Assembly (NCBI RefSeq): GCF_000471905.2
Contig: NW_006499603.1
Coordinates: 4,035,359-4,099,358, forward strand
Source of the DNA: Amborella trichopoda
Taxonomy: Eukaryota; Streptophyta; Magnoliopsida; Amborellales; Amborellaceae
Length of the DNA: 64,000 bases
Direction: 5' to 3'
Within the stretch, counting starts at the first letter, position 1, and every line of letters begins with the position of its first letter. Shown here piece after piece: positions 22,716 through 35,125 of the stretch. Below the pieces are notes generated by a model. The model had not been told where the DNA came from and did not search any database. It was given only the letters and a program-made list of their open reading frames with translations. The position numbers and the translations under genes are program-made.

Positions 22716-23309
22716 TTTTTTTCAGAAGGCATGTTTTAGGGTCGTGCCCTCAAGACCTGTGTGATGCCTTTTAGCGTCATGCGGCCGGGACTTGCACTAT
22801 AGCTTAGGGTATACAGTTGTACCATAGTGGTAATGAATGACAGTCCGTAGAGGCCATAGAGTGAGCTTAATGATGACTTTGGTCCACTTGGGAAGATGAC
22901 ATGAAGTTTCCTAAGAAGTGTTGACAGTGTATGAATGTTGGGTGAACAATGGTGGCAAACTAGCTGACGGTGAATATGGGTGCCGAGATGCTTGCCGTTT
23001 GGTGAGCATGGGTAAGACTCCCTTGGGGAAGATGATGGATGGTGAGGGTGGACCACGCACATGAATGGATCGGCTAGGGAAGATGTGTGTGGTGATGTAC
23101 GTAGAGGGTGTGTGTGCGTACGCAGACTCACTGGGGAGGCAATGGAAATGGTGTGGGTGGCCCACTCACATGAATGGGACCGCTGGGGAAGACGTGTGTG
23201 GAGATGCACGTACTCACAGGAGAGAAGAAGAAGAGAGTATGTGCACAACAATGGGTCGATTAGGGAAGGCGTTCGTGAAGATGCATGTAAAAGGGGGTGT
23301 GAGCCTAGA

Positions 23310-23560
23310 CGAGCCATGTTTTAGGGTCGTGCCTCCAAAACCTGAGCAAAGCAGTTTAACATCATGCGACCAAGATGTGCACTATATTTTAAGGTCATAT
23401 AGCTTAGACTATGGTTATGTAGTTTAAAGTCATGCAACTGGGACTGTGCAGTGTAAGGTCATGCAACTAGACCTGCGCTACAGTTTATGGTCATATAGTT
23501 TGGACCGTGGCTATGCAGTTTAGGGTCATGCAGCATGGACCGAGTACGAGCCGCCATATC
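23310..23560 (-). repeat. Tandem array of the TTTA(A)GGTCATGCA unit (E3)
   Basis: Six or so imperfect ~35-40-bp copies with CAGTTTA-GGTCATGCA-C--GGACC. Reverse complement of the E1 array unit. Confidence 0.75.
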
Positions 23561-23816
23561 AGTCGGGCTGCATGAGGGGTAGATATGTGGATAGCAATCT
23601 GACTCCCTGGGGATAAAGATAGTGAAGGCTATACACATGTGAAGAGGTATAGATGAAGGTGGTGTCCCTACAAGGAGTAGTAATCCTCTTATCCTCAGAT
23701 GCAAGAGCAACATCTCTAGCTTTGGTTTATAACAGTCCTCTTATCCTCAGATGCAAGAGCTTTGTAACTTCCCTGATAATGGGCCTACGGTTGTAACTTG
23801 CAACTCTTTCTAATGC

Positions 23817-23823
23817 AATAAAA
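23817..23823 (+). terminator. Antisense poly(A) signal in E3
   Basis: AATAAAA after TTGTAACTTGCAACTC. E4 has the same block at 41,566-41,655: GATGCAAGAG..TTGTAAC.TCCCT.ATAATGG, then TTGTAACTT, then AATAAAA. Its conservation antisense to both elements suggests the 3' end of the antisense transcript. Confidence 0.5.
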
Positions 23824-23931
23824 GAAATGGATTTCCTTTGATTTTGCTTGATTTTTCCCATCTTCATTTCAATCTTTTTATTGCATACACCGCACTTTAT
23901 TACCATGTTAGGGATAATACTTATTACTTAT

Positions 23932-25150
23932 TTAAATATCACCCGTTGATAGGGGGCATCGCCTCCTCTCCACCAGAGTCGTCAGTATATAGGCCTCACT
24001 TGGTGTAACCTTCTTGATTAGAAATAGACCCTCCCACTTAGTCTCAAACGTTCCTTTGCGACCCCCGTGCATGACGATCAGTCTCTTGATTGCTAGGACT
24101 AGGTCCCCACAACCGAATGAATGAACCTTGACTGACTTGTCAAAGGCTCTCTTCATTCTTCCTTGATTGAGCTCGAGGTTCTGTTGGGCCTTTAGTCCCT
24201 TTTCATTAAGGGCACCCAGCTCTTGGTGGTGGAGCCTGACCCTCTCATCCTCAGTTAGTCCCTGATGTATAGCAACACGGAGTGAGGGTATTTGAATTTT
24301 GAGAGGTAGGACCGCTTCACCCCCATAGACTAGGGAATAAGGGGTGGAGTTCGTAGCATTACGAGTGGTAGTGCAATAGGCCCACAGAACCTCGGGCAGC
24401 TTCGCATGCTGGTTCTTCTTTGACTTTGACACTGACTTCCGGAGCACCCCACAAAAAGTCTTGCTGAATGCCTCAGCTAACCAGATGGCTTGAGGATAAT
24501 ACATAGTCGAGTCTCCTAAACAAAGCGTCATTATCAAAAATTATTTGGTCCTGGACCTCGCACCGGTATATGATGTGGTGCCGCATGATGTTAGCCACAG
24601 CGGTCCCTGGATCCTGCCTGAGGGGGATTACCTCAGCTCATTCGGAAAACTAGTTTGTCGCCGCTAGGATGAAGGCATGACACAAGGTGGAAGGAGGGTC
24701 GATGGGTCCTACAATGTTCATACCCTACTGGGAAAAGGGCCATGATGTTACTGTAGAATGGAGACGCTCTAGGGGCTGATGAATGAGGCTTGAGTGGATT
24801 TGGTACACTTGGCATCTTTTAGCGTAGTTTTGGGCGTCATCTACCATGGAAGACCAGTAATAGCCGAGTCAGTGTATGCACTCGTAGAGCTTGGGGCCAG
24901 ACTGATGCAGCCTACATATGCCCGAGTGTACTTCTTCGAGTACTTTGTTTGCCTCTTATGTATCAACACATCTGAGGAGAATTTCGTCAACTGATGGACG
25001 AAAGAGGACATCCCCATTGAGAAGGGTGTACTTGGTGGACATCCGTCGTATGTCACTGCGTTCCGCCCAATCTTGAGGTAACCTTTCATGCTTTATGAAG
25101 TCCATGATAGGCTCCCTCCAGTCTTCTACTTGTTCAACCTCTATACACAT
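23932..25150 (-). pseudogene. E3 integrase (degraded)
   Basis: Inserts element cDNA into the genome when active. On the minus strand: linker EVEQVEDWREPIMDFIKH, zinc-binding part (VLEEVHSGICRLHQ ... AKRCQVYQ, where the last Cys is now Tyr), then GMNIVGPIDPPST, in which the first catalytic Asp is Asn. A piece with FDNDALF replaces the usual DNGPQF and a short deletion follows. The end of the core reads WLAEAFSKTF and [26 protein letters not shown], and the C-terminal domain KRAFDKSVKVHSF and FETKWEGLFLIKKV. Frame 23932-24537 is open for 201 codons. Inactive by missing residues and frameshifts. Confidence 0.85.
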
Positions 25151-26430
25151 CGAGTCGAAGAATTCGGCCTCCTGGTCCCTGGCTTTGGGTTCTTGTCCTT
25201 GGGATATCTCCTGCTCCGCCTTGATGACCTCCCTAGCCGCGAAGAGTGCCCCGAATGGGTAAGGTGGGCATTCAGGGAAGACATCTCTTTCATCATCGAG
25301 TCAACTTCGGCTCCCAAGTTGACGTGTCTCCATTGGGTTACTCAAACTGGAGTAGGCCCTGGTGAAGACAATTGGATGGTGGCACCGAGCTTCGAGAGCG
25401 CATCAGCCTGCGAGTTTAGCCTTCTAGGGATATGACTCAAGAAAAAGTCATCGAACTGGGCCATGTAAGTCTTGGTTGTGTCATGATAAGGCTTGATAGT
25501 ATCCTTCCCTACCTCATAGATCCCTTTAAGTTGTCGGATGACCAGCTTAGAGTCACCGAAGATGTTTAGCTGCTCCAGGTCTAGCTCTTAGGTGATCTCA
25601 AGTCCGATTATGAGGGCTTGGTACTCAGCTTCATTATGAGAAAACATCTCTAGAAGTGAAAAGGATAGAGGAATTATTCCTCCATCGGGAGTTAGGACCA
25701 AAACTCCGGTACCCACTCTATCAGCCCCTGGAATGCTCTGTCAAAGTACATCTCCCACAGCCTAGTTATCGCCGCACAGAAAACTTCTTCATCTGGCAAA
25801 TCTCTCGACAAGGGAGATTATGAAGGAACTGGGTGAGCCACAAGGAAGTCTGCTAGGGCTTGACCTTTAACCACCTTTTGTGGTACATGCGTGATGTCGA
25901 ACTCCATTAGCAATCATACCCACTTGGCCAAATGTCCTGACAAGCATGGTCAGGTCATGAGGAACTTGACCGGGTCCTCCTTGAAGATTAACTTGACCTC
26001 TTGATCGAGCACGTAATGGCGAAGCTTCTGTACCACAAAGATCAAGGCCAAACACATCTTTTCAATGGGATGGTAATTCTTCTCGGCCCCTTGCATTCTA
26101 CGGTTGAGATAATAGAGAGTTGTCTCTTTCCCTCCATCATTGTTCTACACCAGAAGTGCCTCGAGTGGCTCGTCAAGTGTGGTCACGTATAGGATGAGAG
26201 GCCTTCTTAACACTTACATAGAGAGTACTGGTGGATTCAACAAGTACTGCTTGATATCCTTGGTGTAGCTTGGCATGCTTCGTCCCGTATGAAGGGAGTG
26301 TCCTTCCACAGGAGGTGTGAAAAGGGTATGCATCACCCTGAGAGGTTCGAAATGAACCTTCAAATGTAGGTGAGCTGTCCTTGGAGAGATCACAGTTCAT
26401 GGAGGGTTGTAGGCGACGTCATGTCCTGAA
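25151..26430 (-). pseudogene. E3 dual RNase H region (RNase H plus archaeal-like RNase H)
   Basis: The first RNase H, tied to RT, ends with NYHPIEKMCLALIFVVQKLRHY (about 26,080-26,010). A second RNase H follows: WEMYFDRAFQG (about 25,765-25,730, usual FDGA), NEAEYQALIIGLE (about 25,645-25,605), IFGDSKLVIRQLKG (about 25,565-25,525) and ADALSKL (about 25,405-25,385), giving the D-E-D-D pattern of residues. A second RNase H between RNase H and integrase is the mark of the Tat lineage. Stops and frameshifts are present, for instance a TAG after GLEIT. Confidence 0.75.
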
Positions 26431-27165
26431 TTGCCTTGATTTTGATTGGCTCGATCTCAAGTCCGCAATACCACATGATGAACCCTTAGAATTTTCCTGA
26501 GTGTACACCAAAGGTGCATTTCCAGGGGTTCATCATGAGTTGGTGATGACGCAACTGCTCAAACACCTTTTTAAGGTCTTGCATGTGAGTGGCTTTTGTT
26601 TCAGACTTTACTACCAAGTCATCCACATAGCACTCGACCTCCTTATGAATCATGTCCTTGAAGATGGCTGTCATGGCTCGTTGTTACGTGGCACCAGCAT
26701 ACTTTAGCCCAAAAGGCATCACAGTGTACCAAAAGACACCTTTTGGAGTCAAGAACACAGTGGCTTCCTCATCCTCCGATGCCATCCTGATTTGATTGTA
26801 ATCAGAATAACCATCCATCAAGGAGAAGATTTGGGAATGGGTCATAGAGTCAACCAGCATCTCAACGAACGGTAGGGGAAAATCGTCTTTGAGACAAGCA
26901 GTATTCAAGTCGTAAAAGTCAATGAAGACCCTGATTTGGCCGCTCTTATTCTTGATCGAGACGAAAATCGCCAGCCATCTTGGGTATTTGACTTCACGTA
27001 TAAATCCAGCTTGCTTGAGCTTGTTCACCTCAGCATCAGTCAACATCTCGAGGCTAGGCCTAAGCCTTCTTGATTTCTGCTTCATGGGTTTGATGGTTGG
27101 ATTAATAGCAAGGCGATGGATATTAATCTAGGGATCTAGACCAGGCATCTCATGATAATGCCAGG
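26431..27165 (-). pseudogene. E3 reverse transcriptase
   Basis: Copies element RNA into DNA when active. Fingers and palm are clear: VNKLKQAGFIREVKYPRWLA, IRVFIDFYDLN (usual VDYRDLN), FSLMDGYSDYNQI (motif A, Asp kept), YTVMPFGLKYAGAT (motif B) and, after a frame change near 26,680, ECYVDDLVVKS (motif C, both Asp kept at about 26,640-26,610). It is the only RT in the window. Framing breaks between motifs B and C, so it is not translatable as one piece. Confidence 0.88.
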
Positions 27166-27562
27166 CAAAGACATCTCGATTTGCTCGGAGGAGGGAAATA
27201 TAACTTTCTTTCTCTTCTAGGAACATCTTCATTGAGATGAAGGTTGGCCTTAGGTCTGTCTCATCCCCTAAATTGATCTCCTCAAGCTCCTCAGCCATGG
27301 CCTGACCGCCTTCTTCCAACTCTTCGGGGGCTTCCTGAAGTTCCTCATCGGGGGACTCGTAAGGGTTTTCGTTGGTCTCGATTGCAGCCACCCATGATCC
27401 CAACATCTCGGCCTGTAGGAGGGGCGCGAAGTGGGAGAGGACTGGTCTCAGACTGGTCCAGGCGATAGAAGGGTCGGCTTCAAGTGCGGGGTCTATAACC
27501 TCATGATTGAGCTCACTCGGTGCTTGCCCCGAGCTGGGCGATGCCTCATGCACTTGGATCAT
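27128..27562 (-). pseudogene. E3 acidic pre-RT linker
   Basis: 145-codon open frame, very acidic (DEELQEAPEELEEGG, EELEEINLGDETDLRP), ending NRDVFAWHYHEMPGLDP, the conserved lead-in to RT in Tat-type elements. There is no retropepsin motif between this and gag; the sequence goes from the gag tail (27,600-28,250) straight here, so protease has been lost. Confidence 0.75.
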
Positions 27563-27599
27563 GTGGCAAGCCTCATGAAAGCAGGAGCCCGGAGATGGC

Positions 27600-30376
27600 T
27601 ATGCTTTGACTCGGGTCACCAGGGCATCGGCAGCTGTTGAGAGTCCTGCTACCTAGGCTAGCATTTTTTTGAGGTTCTCTTGCTGCGGCATGGTAAGGCT
27701 GGTGTCTCCGAGCTCTCTGTTTAGAGAGTTGAAGTTTGGGAATCACCGAGCGGTACCTGTAGAAAGAACAGAGGAGAGGGAAGGAGAAGGGTTAGAACGT
27801 TCCAGGTAGCTTTTTACATCGTCGCTAGAATTGGACTTTTGCAGGGGGTATTTAAGGTCATTGACCGTTGTGGGGTGCATAACATCGTCACCCATTTTGG
27901 CCCACTCTTGAGATATGGATGACTCAGGGCCGTTTTCCTAATTGGATGATAAGATGAGGCGAGTTGTGTCTGAGATGGAGTCCAGCAAGATTGACAGCGG
28001 AGGAAAGGGCCTAAGGAATTCTTCCTCGACTGGTGGCTGAGGAGGACGATTCCTTCGACGGGCTGACCTAGGTGCTCGCCGTCTCTTTTTGGATCCCCTA
28101 GGGTGTGTTTGGACTGCCCTATCAGGCTGGCGAGAAATGGTAGCCTGGAAGACTTCCTCATGTCTCTGGGACTTTAGCTTGCTTCGCTCATGGTAGACTT
28201 CCTAAGGTTGAGAGGTCAAGGGCCTTGAGGAGTCCAATGCATACTTATAAGGGGCCTGCAACATGGCTTCTTCTTGAATGGGAGTGAGGGCTTGAATGTG
28301 TTCTTGGAGAATCGCACAGTCGATGTGACCCTGCTAGACTTTCTTGGCAACTATGGCCTCGAACCTAGAGCAGTCTTTGAGTTCGTGGCCCCACACTTGG
28401 TGGTATGGCCACCAGAGTCTTTCCGTACCCTGAGAAAATTGCCTAGGTTGTCTGACAGACTTTGAGGTGACGAGACCCTGGTGGAGCATTGCTTCAAAGA
28501 GGGTCTTGCATAGTATTTTGCTGGGCTTGTGTCAGGGGGTCTTTTTGTACTGGCAGAAGAGGAATTTGATGGTGTCTTGTTGGGTTGCCTTGAACCTCTT
28601 GACACTGCTGACGAGAAGTGGTACCATTGAACATGGGGAGTTTCCCTTTTTAGTAGTTCGGGGGAAACGACACTTGGTCAATGAACGAAGGATATGGATT
28701 TTGGTAGAGAGGCGTCTCCGGCATGTCAGGGACCTCGTTTTTGAGGCTGTGGGCAACCATGGCATCTATGTTAGTTTGGGAAACCCCGAGAGAACAAGAG
28801 CTATCTTGGGAGACCGGTGGGGGAGTCTGCCTAAGAGCTGTGTCTCGCCAGTCTGGGAATTTGACAAAGAAGGGGACCTGGAGGCCTCTAGGTGCTCCAT
28901 CTTCCCCAGGATGGCTTGCATCATTTCCTCGAACTTGTTCATCTGCTCCTCCTGAGCATCATTCGGGTCATTTATTACCATGGCATTGACTATCTATTTT
29001 GGGAGGTCAGAGTCAGGCGATGCACTGCCGAGGATGGAGAGTCGTGCGTGGCAAGTCAGTCTGGAGGAGCTCAGCTTGCGTTGATTGGACTCGAGCTTTA
29101 TATGCTGATCTTGTGAGGACCGGTTCTTGACGGTCTTGGGACCGTGGCTGTTGGGTGGTGATCACCGACTTGCTCAGGCTCTGGAGTTTGAAGAGGGAAA
29201 AAGGGATTACAAGGTAGGAGGTCGTCAGGGGTGGTTACTTCGACTGCCTTGGACGTTTCCCTGGACAGGATCTGTAGGCCTCTCTTCTGCTTGATCATGA
29301 GATGGCTGTGAACCTCATTCCAAAACAGAGCCTGTGACCTAGACTGTCCTGTTCTCTTTGAACATGTGAGGGCCATGTCTATGGTTTGTACCAGGGAGTG
29401 GGGCCGAAGGATGGGGTGCAACTACTTGGAGGTTGGAGGCCTCTGTCCGACATCAAGCCGTTGCCCCGAATTCCTTTGTGAGGCAAGGGTGTCGGGAGAG
29501 CGGCAGAGGAAAGAGGGGCCGGCTCGTGACTCCATCTGAGTCTGGATCCGAGAGGGACCCGCAAAGATGGTGCGTGTGCACCTTTAGGGTTAGCCGTCCG
29601 GGTGAATTGGGGGTCAGCCCCGGCTCAGTCAATGGGTTCATCCTGAGGAGGCTTAGACCCACGAGCTTGTGCTTATGATGGACAAGGTGGGAGCTTGTCT
29701 CTCAAAAGGTGAAGCAGTGTGTGTTGCGAGGGAGGACCAAGTGGTCGACCTTCCTGTGCTTGAGATAGCAGCTAGCGTTGCCTCGAGCTATTGAAAGTGA
29801 ATGCATGGCATATGTAGGGTTTGGCCCGAGGAGGACTATTCCTGGATGCGAGTTCGAGGCAAGGTGAGGGTTGCCCTGAGGTGTGGCTCGAGTGGATAGA
29901 CCACGAGCCTTTAAGTGTGTGCGACGGGTGAAGACCTTAGGGCCTCCGCCTTTGTGTACCGACCCTCCATGTGTGGGAGCTCAGAGTAGTGAACGAGCAC
30001 GGTTCCTTGCGACGAACCTCAGGAGCGACAACTGTTTGCTTGCCTTTTTCAGGGATGGATGGGGCAACCTTCCGGCATACTGCAGCAGTAGGACTGGAGG
30101 GATATTCGTAAGTAACTAGGTGTGCAGTGGAAAAAGTGCTACCCATGCAAGGGGCCTTAGTAGAAAGTCCATCAGAGCAAAAATACGAGGAGGCGGGGAC
30201 CCTTAAGTCTCCTCTCGCATCGATCCAAGTGAGAACCTGGAAGCCGAATCGTGAGTCTTGATTTAGAAGAAGAGTAGGGAAGGAGGCTTGGGCAGCTTGC
30301 TTCTTTAGGACAGCCACGAGTGTAGGGATATGAAAGTCCCCGACCCGGATGAACGGGTTGAACAACCCAGGAGCCA
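27600..30376 (-). pseudogene. E3 gag polyprotein (internally deleted)
   Basis: Starts at ATG 30376 (MAPGLFNPFIRVGDF, parallel to E2). Then 29937-30370 open N-terminal part (QVLTWIDARGDL), 29098-29421 (a SKRTGQSRSQALFWNEVHSH piece), 28766-28981 (acidic coil EQMNKFEEMMQAILGKMEHLE), 28532-28765 (YQNPYPSFIDQ and NGTTS in a shifted frame) and 28,250-28,440 (PYHQVWGHELKDC, the second zinc-knuckle-like module, then QPPVEEEFLRPF). The capsid core seen in E2 and E4 (MHTWEEMEKLF..) is missing. Many stops. Region 27,600-27,820 has no clear feature. Confidence 0.75.
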
Positions 30377-30444
30377 TAGAAATAGGTGCAAAAAGTAAAG
30401 AAGGAAATTCGTCAAACAAGAGCAAACCGACTATGGGGTAGTAA

Positions 30445-30463
30445 GTCCCCAGTGGAGTCGTCA
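30445..30463 (-). other. E3 primer-binding site
   Basis: Minus strand TGACGACTCCACTGGGGAC, three bases after the 5' LTR end (CTAATCA). Matches the E2 site except one base. Confidence 0.8.
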
Positions 30464-30466
30464 AGC

Positions 30467-32440
30467 TGATTAGGTGCCTCGATCTAACCCTCCGGACCTA
30501 GGTGATCTGGTGGCACATGTCGCTGGTTTCTGGTGGACCCAAGATTTGAGATCGCTCTCTTAGAACCTTGCTAGAGGATAAGGGCAGGTATACCAACCAA
30601 TAAGAGAGGAATTTTAGGTGGGTTTGGGACTTACTCGGTTGGCTCACAAGGGCACCCTCTTAGATCATGAAGAAAGCCCCCCAACTGCTTGAGCTGGTTC
30701 GAAATTGGCTCCCTTAACCTATAATCCTCTTATTTTTCTGCACAATACTTCTATGGTTAATTTGTAAGACAAGTGGGTCGAAGGGACCTACCATTGTCAC
30801 ATGAGAAGGTGATGAAGTGCAAGGCTAGATGAAAGATAGAAAGCAGAAGAGGGCTTGACGAAGAGGCAAGACTAGCATGACAACCAGAAGCCACCGACTC
30901 AGAGTAGTAGCAAGACGGGCATTGTTCACAAAACTAGCACGACGACAATACTACTCGAAACTGAGGTCAGCACGTTAGTGATAGGCTAGGTCTACCCTTA
31001 TCAAGTGAGAAGAGAAAGAGGTGAAGAGGATAGAACGTGATGACAAAGAGAAGGGGAGATCCGGACATCAGTAAGCATCGCGGTGGGCAATGGAAGGAGA
31101 AGGCGCATCCCTTGTGGACAGCGCTAACTCTTGATGAGGCACACAGTGATAGGCGTTGGACACAGGGAGAACAGCGACGAGCACTTGGCACATAAGGGAG
31201 GCTCGGGGATGGCAATAGGTGTTGCCAAAAACCTTTAGCGGGTAACGATAAGCATCACCATCTACACTAGAAAATAGGGTACAAAATGGCAGATTTGCCC
31301 ATTCCTAACGAATTACGAAATTTCAGAACAGTCCTTGTGTTCTCCTAGGACTTGCATGGCTGTTCCGGGGTCTTTTTGATGCTTGGTTGAGCGTAAGATT
31401 ATTGTTTTCTTATAGGGCTTGGCATGGCGACCGATTTGATACCAACTTCGATCCATGGATAGTTTTTTTGGTGTACGATCATGTGACTTGAATTTTGAGT
31501 AGACCTTGAAACTTTGAATCGATAGTGTGTTCGTTCCTTGATGTTTTTCTTTGTTTTCTTCGTAATCACACTGAGCATACCGCTATGATTACGGGGCACC
31601 AAACACAAGTCTATTCCATTGTCGATTGAAGATTTTACACGTTTGGAATTTTGACCAGAAACAAGGATTCCAGCGACAAAATTTGCAATCTGTTTATCGG
31701 CTTCGTGTGTAGAATTCGACCATTCATCATGTACAGGTTTTGGGACAGAGGTGGCTCAGGACCTTACGGCCGCAATGGAACTAGTCTTCCATCAATCGGG
31801 ATCACGAGTGACGTGATTTGGGCCCTCGAGTGAGGCACGATGCACTTCCTTCACAGATCGGCAACTTCTCTCTAGCTTTTCTTCGCGCTTCAGTATCATC
31901 ATGGGGCGTGCCACATATCAAATCGGTCGTCTTGACTAGACGAACATGCTCACCAAATTTTAGCACGATCCGACTTTAGACAAGTGAGATATGAGCATCA
32001 AAAGTCACTAGTCCTGGCTGTCCCTTCAATGGTGTAGTGTTACAGGGTAGTCGTACGGGAATAGCGTGTGACTTCTCCTGTTTCACTCTTTCACCTATAA
32101 CGTCTTCTTGGATTGTCCATTTGGGCTTAAAATTGACCCCTTTTTCAACCGCGTCTGATCCAATGGTGGTAGTACCATAGCAATTTGAGACGCTGAAAAT
32201 GTAGCTCTAGTTATAGGGATCCATTTCAGGGTGCTAGAGGACGATTCTGCATGAACTGTTTCTCAGTCTGCACTGCCTTAGACATGTTTGAATGTGACAA
32301 AACATGGTAGGAGACTCTTGAGAGACCTCATGAAGATCTTGGCTAGTTCTGGGGCTGTTTCTGAGACTGCCCGAATTTCCACTACTTGCGGGGCCTTTAT
32401 TGAGAGAGGGCCCTATGTTGATGAAAAATACCTTCCAACA
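30467..32440 (-). mobile_element. 5' LTR of E3 (type A)
   Basis: TGTTGGAAGG at 32440 leftward to CTAATCA at 30467. Against its partner (19615-21776) it lacks about 600 bp around 31,268, where the text jumps from CACCATCTACAC to TAGAAAATAGGG; this removes the TATA box and leader start. Right of the TG end the + strand integrase fragment begins at once, so E3 is inserted in that integrase. The left end is lost, so target duplications cannot be tested. Confidence 0.85.
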
Positions 32441-33600
32441 CACACAAGAGGAAAATAAGGTGTTGGAAGCGGTACACTCGGGCATCTTTGGATTGCATCA
32501 GTCCGACCCTGAGCTCTATGAACGGATATGCAGATTAGGGTACTATTGGCCTTCGATGGCTGCTAATTCCTTAAACGACGCCAAGAGTCCTTCGATGGCT
32601 GCTAATTCCTTAAACGATGCCAAGAGGTGCCAGGTGTGCCAAATGCACTCGAGCCTCATTCATCAGCCATTAGAGCCCTTACAACGTACAATGGAATCAT
32701 GGGCCTTTTCACAATGGGGTATGGACATTATAGGGCCTATTGACCCTCCTTCTACAATGGGCCATGTCTTCATTCTAGCGGCGACAGATTATTTCTAAAA
32801 ATGGGCTGAAGCAGTCTCACCTACGTAAGTTCCTATGGTTATGGTGACCAATTTTGTATGGTATCACATCATATACCAGTTTGGGGCGCCTGATCGAATT
32901 AAATCTAACAACGGCCCTCAATTCTGAAGTCATCACATTGATCTCATGGTTAACCAGTTCAATTTCGAGTGCAAGCACTCAACTATGTACCACCCTCGGG
33001 CGAACGGTTTGGCTGAGGCTTTCAATAAAACCGTGGGTAGCATTTTAAGGTAGTCGGTATCAAAGAAGAAGAACTGGCATGAGAACTTTCTGAAGCGTTG
33101 TGGGCCTATCGCACCACCACACGAAGTGCCTCTGATTCCACTCCTTATTCCTTGATTTATGGGAGTGAAGCAGTCTTGCCGCTAGAAATTCAGCTCCCAT
33201 CGCTGCGTGTCACCATACATTAAGGATGGACCGAAGATGCAATAGTAAATCTTCGTTATCAAGAATTAGATGCACTTGATGAATAAAGGCTCGAAGCTCA
33301 GCAGAATCTCGAACTCAAGCAGGGAAGAATGAAGAGGGCCTTTGACAAGTCAGTTAAGGTTCACTCATTTTCTCGTGGGGTTATGATTCTAGCTGTTAAG
33401 AGGCCGATCGTTATGCACGGGCGGCGTAAAGGGAAGTTTGAACCTAAATGGGAAGGCCCTTTTATAGTCAAGAAAGTCTTGCTAAATGGGGCTTATATAC
33501 TAGCACACCCTGATGGAGAGGAGGTGATGCCCCCTATCAATGGGCGATACTTAAAGCAGTATTATCCTTATTACGCTCTCAAAGAGCTCAATACGCGGTA
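32441..33600 (+). pseudogene. Integrase fragment on + strand (probably the rest of E2)
   Basis: Starts at the zinc-binding part (VLEAVHSGIFGLHQ ... RCQVCQMH), interrupted by a 39-bp in-frame duplication (32550-32627). Core: QWGMDIIGPIDPPST with the first catalytic Asp kept; SNNGPQF where DNGPQF is usual, so the second Asp is Asn; YHPRANGLAEAFNK with the Glu kept. The C-terminal part is open at 33329-33601 (KRAFDKSVKVHSF, FEPKWEGPFIVKKV, PPINGRYLKQYYP). TAA near 32,797 and frameshifts inactivate it. Orientation and position fit E2 split by the E3 insertion, but protease to RNase H of E2 are missing, so the link is inferred. Confidence 0.8.
32550..32627 (+). repeat. 39-bp tandem duplication inside integrase zinc-binding domain
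   Basis: CCTTCGATGGCTGCTAATTC... is present twice (from 32550 and from 32589) with one difference, adding 13 residues (SPSMAANSLNDAK) between the His pair and the Cys pair. Confidence 0.9.
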
Positions 33601-34444
33601 AAAAGGGATTATGATTATAAAATAAGGCAAAAAGAGGGAAATAAAAGAAGCAAGACAGTTCTGGTTAGGTGGTTCAATCTCTCCCTCCGGATCTTTTGAC
33701 GATCGGGCGGCATACGTCTCGGGTTTCAAGGAAAGATCCAGGATGTTTTTGAGATTGCTCTCTCGGGAACCTCGTTCGAGAACGGGGGCAGGTATTACCA
33801 ACCAGTGAGAGAGGACTTTATGGTGGGTTCGGGACTTACGCGGGCTGGCTTGCATGGGTGGCGTCTTAGATCATGAAGAAAGCCCCTAATAATAAAACTA
33901 GTTCAGAATCGCCTCCCTTGGCTTGTATTTTTCGGTTTTTTGCAATCACCACATATGGCAAAGGTTATAAGATAGGTGGGTCAGACCTCACCCTTTTCCT
34001 CTTTGCTGAACGTACACAAGCATGCACATTCAATAGAAGAAGAGAAGAATAAGAGAAGAAAGATGGGGAAGAGAAGAATTTGACTAAGCGAGAAGATCAG
34101 AGCAATGACTAAGTTGGTGAATAACTGGCCTAACATTGTAGAAAAACGGGCTCGGTAACTATGACCGGCTCACAGGATTACTACTAGATGCCATTATCGA
34201 TACTGACTTGTTAGGTACGATGGTTAGTCTGTCATGGCAATAAAGCAGGCTAAGGAATCTTGGCACAACAACATTATGACTAGGCGACAAAACTACCATG
34301 AGAGGCTAACCTCGATCCCTCTTAATCGAATGAAAGAATAACATAATGAAGGTCATAAGGAAAGAATAAGAAATGAAATAAGAGAAGAAGGGAACAAAAG
34401 GAAGGAGGGGGAAGAAAGGAAGAGAAAAGTGTGAGAAAAAGGAG

Positions 34445-35125
34445 AAAGATGCAGTCGGCGCTAGGCATTGTCGACTGTGTTAAAAGGAAGAGAGAGAAAA
34501 TGCATTAGGTACTAAGCCTCACCAACTGTGTCAAAAGAAGATAGACAAAACACAGTCGATGCTAGGCTGTGTCGACTGTGTTAAACAAAGAAGGGAGAGA
34601 AGGCACAGTCGGTGCTAGGCTTCGGAGACTGTATTAGATAGAGAAGAAGAGAGAGAAGATCTAGTCGGCATTAGGCTTTACCGACTGTATTAGACAGAGA
34701 ATAGAGAGGAGATGTAGTTGGCGTTAGGCTTCACCGACTATATCAAAAGAGAAGAAAGGAGAGAAACCCAACTGGCGCTAGGCTTTGCTAGTTGTGATGG
34801 AAGAAAAGAAAGATAAGGAAATCGAGTCCGCACTAGGCTTGCGCCAATTATAACTGAGGAAAGAGAGGGAGACATCGAGCCGGTGCTAGGCTTTGCCGAC
34901 TGTGACAAAAGAGAAAGAAAGAGAGAAATCGAGCCAGCGCTAGGCTTCGTTGACTATGATAGAAGAGAATGAGAGAGAGAAATTGAGTCGGTGCTAGGCT
35001 TTGTTGACTTTGACAGAAGAGAAGGAAAGAGAGAAATCGAGCCAACATTAGGCTTCACCGCCTGTGACAGAAGAGAAAGAGAGAGAAATCCCGCTGGTGA
35101 AAGGCTTCACCGACTATATTAGATG
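34445..35125. repeat. Minisatellite in LTR leader, ~13 copies of ~53 bp with AGTCGG...CCGACT arms
   Basis: Unit on +: (C)AGTCGG-GCTAGGCTT---CCGACTGTG then a purine-rich spacer (AAAAGAGAAGAAAGAGAGAAA). The arms can pair over 6 or more bp in several copies. It lies downstream of the minus-strand TATA box, so it would be in the RNA leader. Confidence 0.82.

Larger units (their letters stand above)
21777..23931 (-). other. E3 3' region
   Basis: Between the integrase end and the 3' LTR. From the LTR outward: GC-rich PPT-side text CGGCGGGGCATG (reverse of 21777-21791), a 4-copy repeat (22212-22397), the hairpin module (22581-22715), GTGAGTC-type text (22,820-23,300), an array (23,310-23,560), and an antisense poly(A) signal (23817-23823). 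A 193-codon frame at 22736-23317 is Ser/His/Pro-rich with no domain. No antisense plant mobile domain ORF remains. Confidence 0.65.

Noticed and set aside
22736..23317. 193-codon frame on the minus strand
   Set aside because: Ser/His/Pro-rich reading of E3 3' repeat text with no start context or domain; frames overlap each other.
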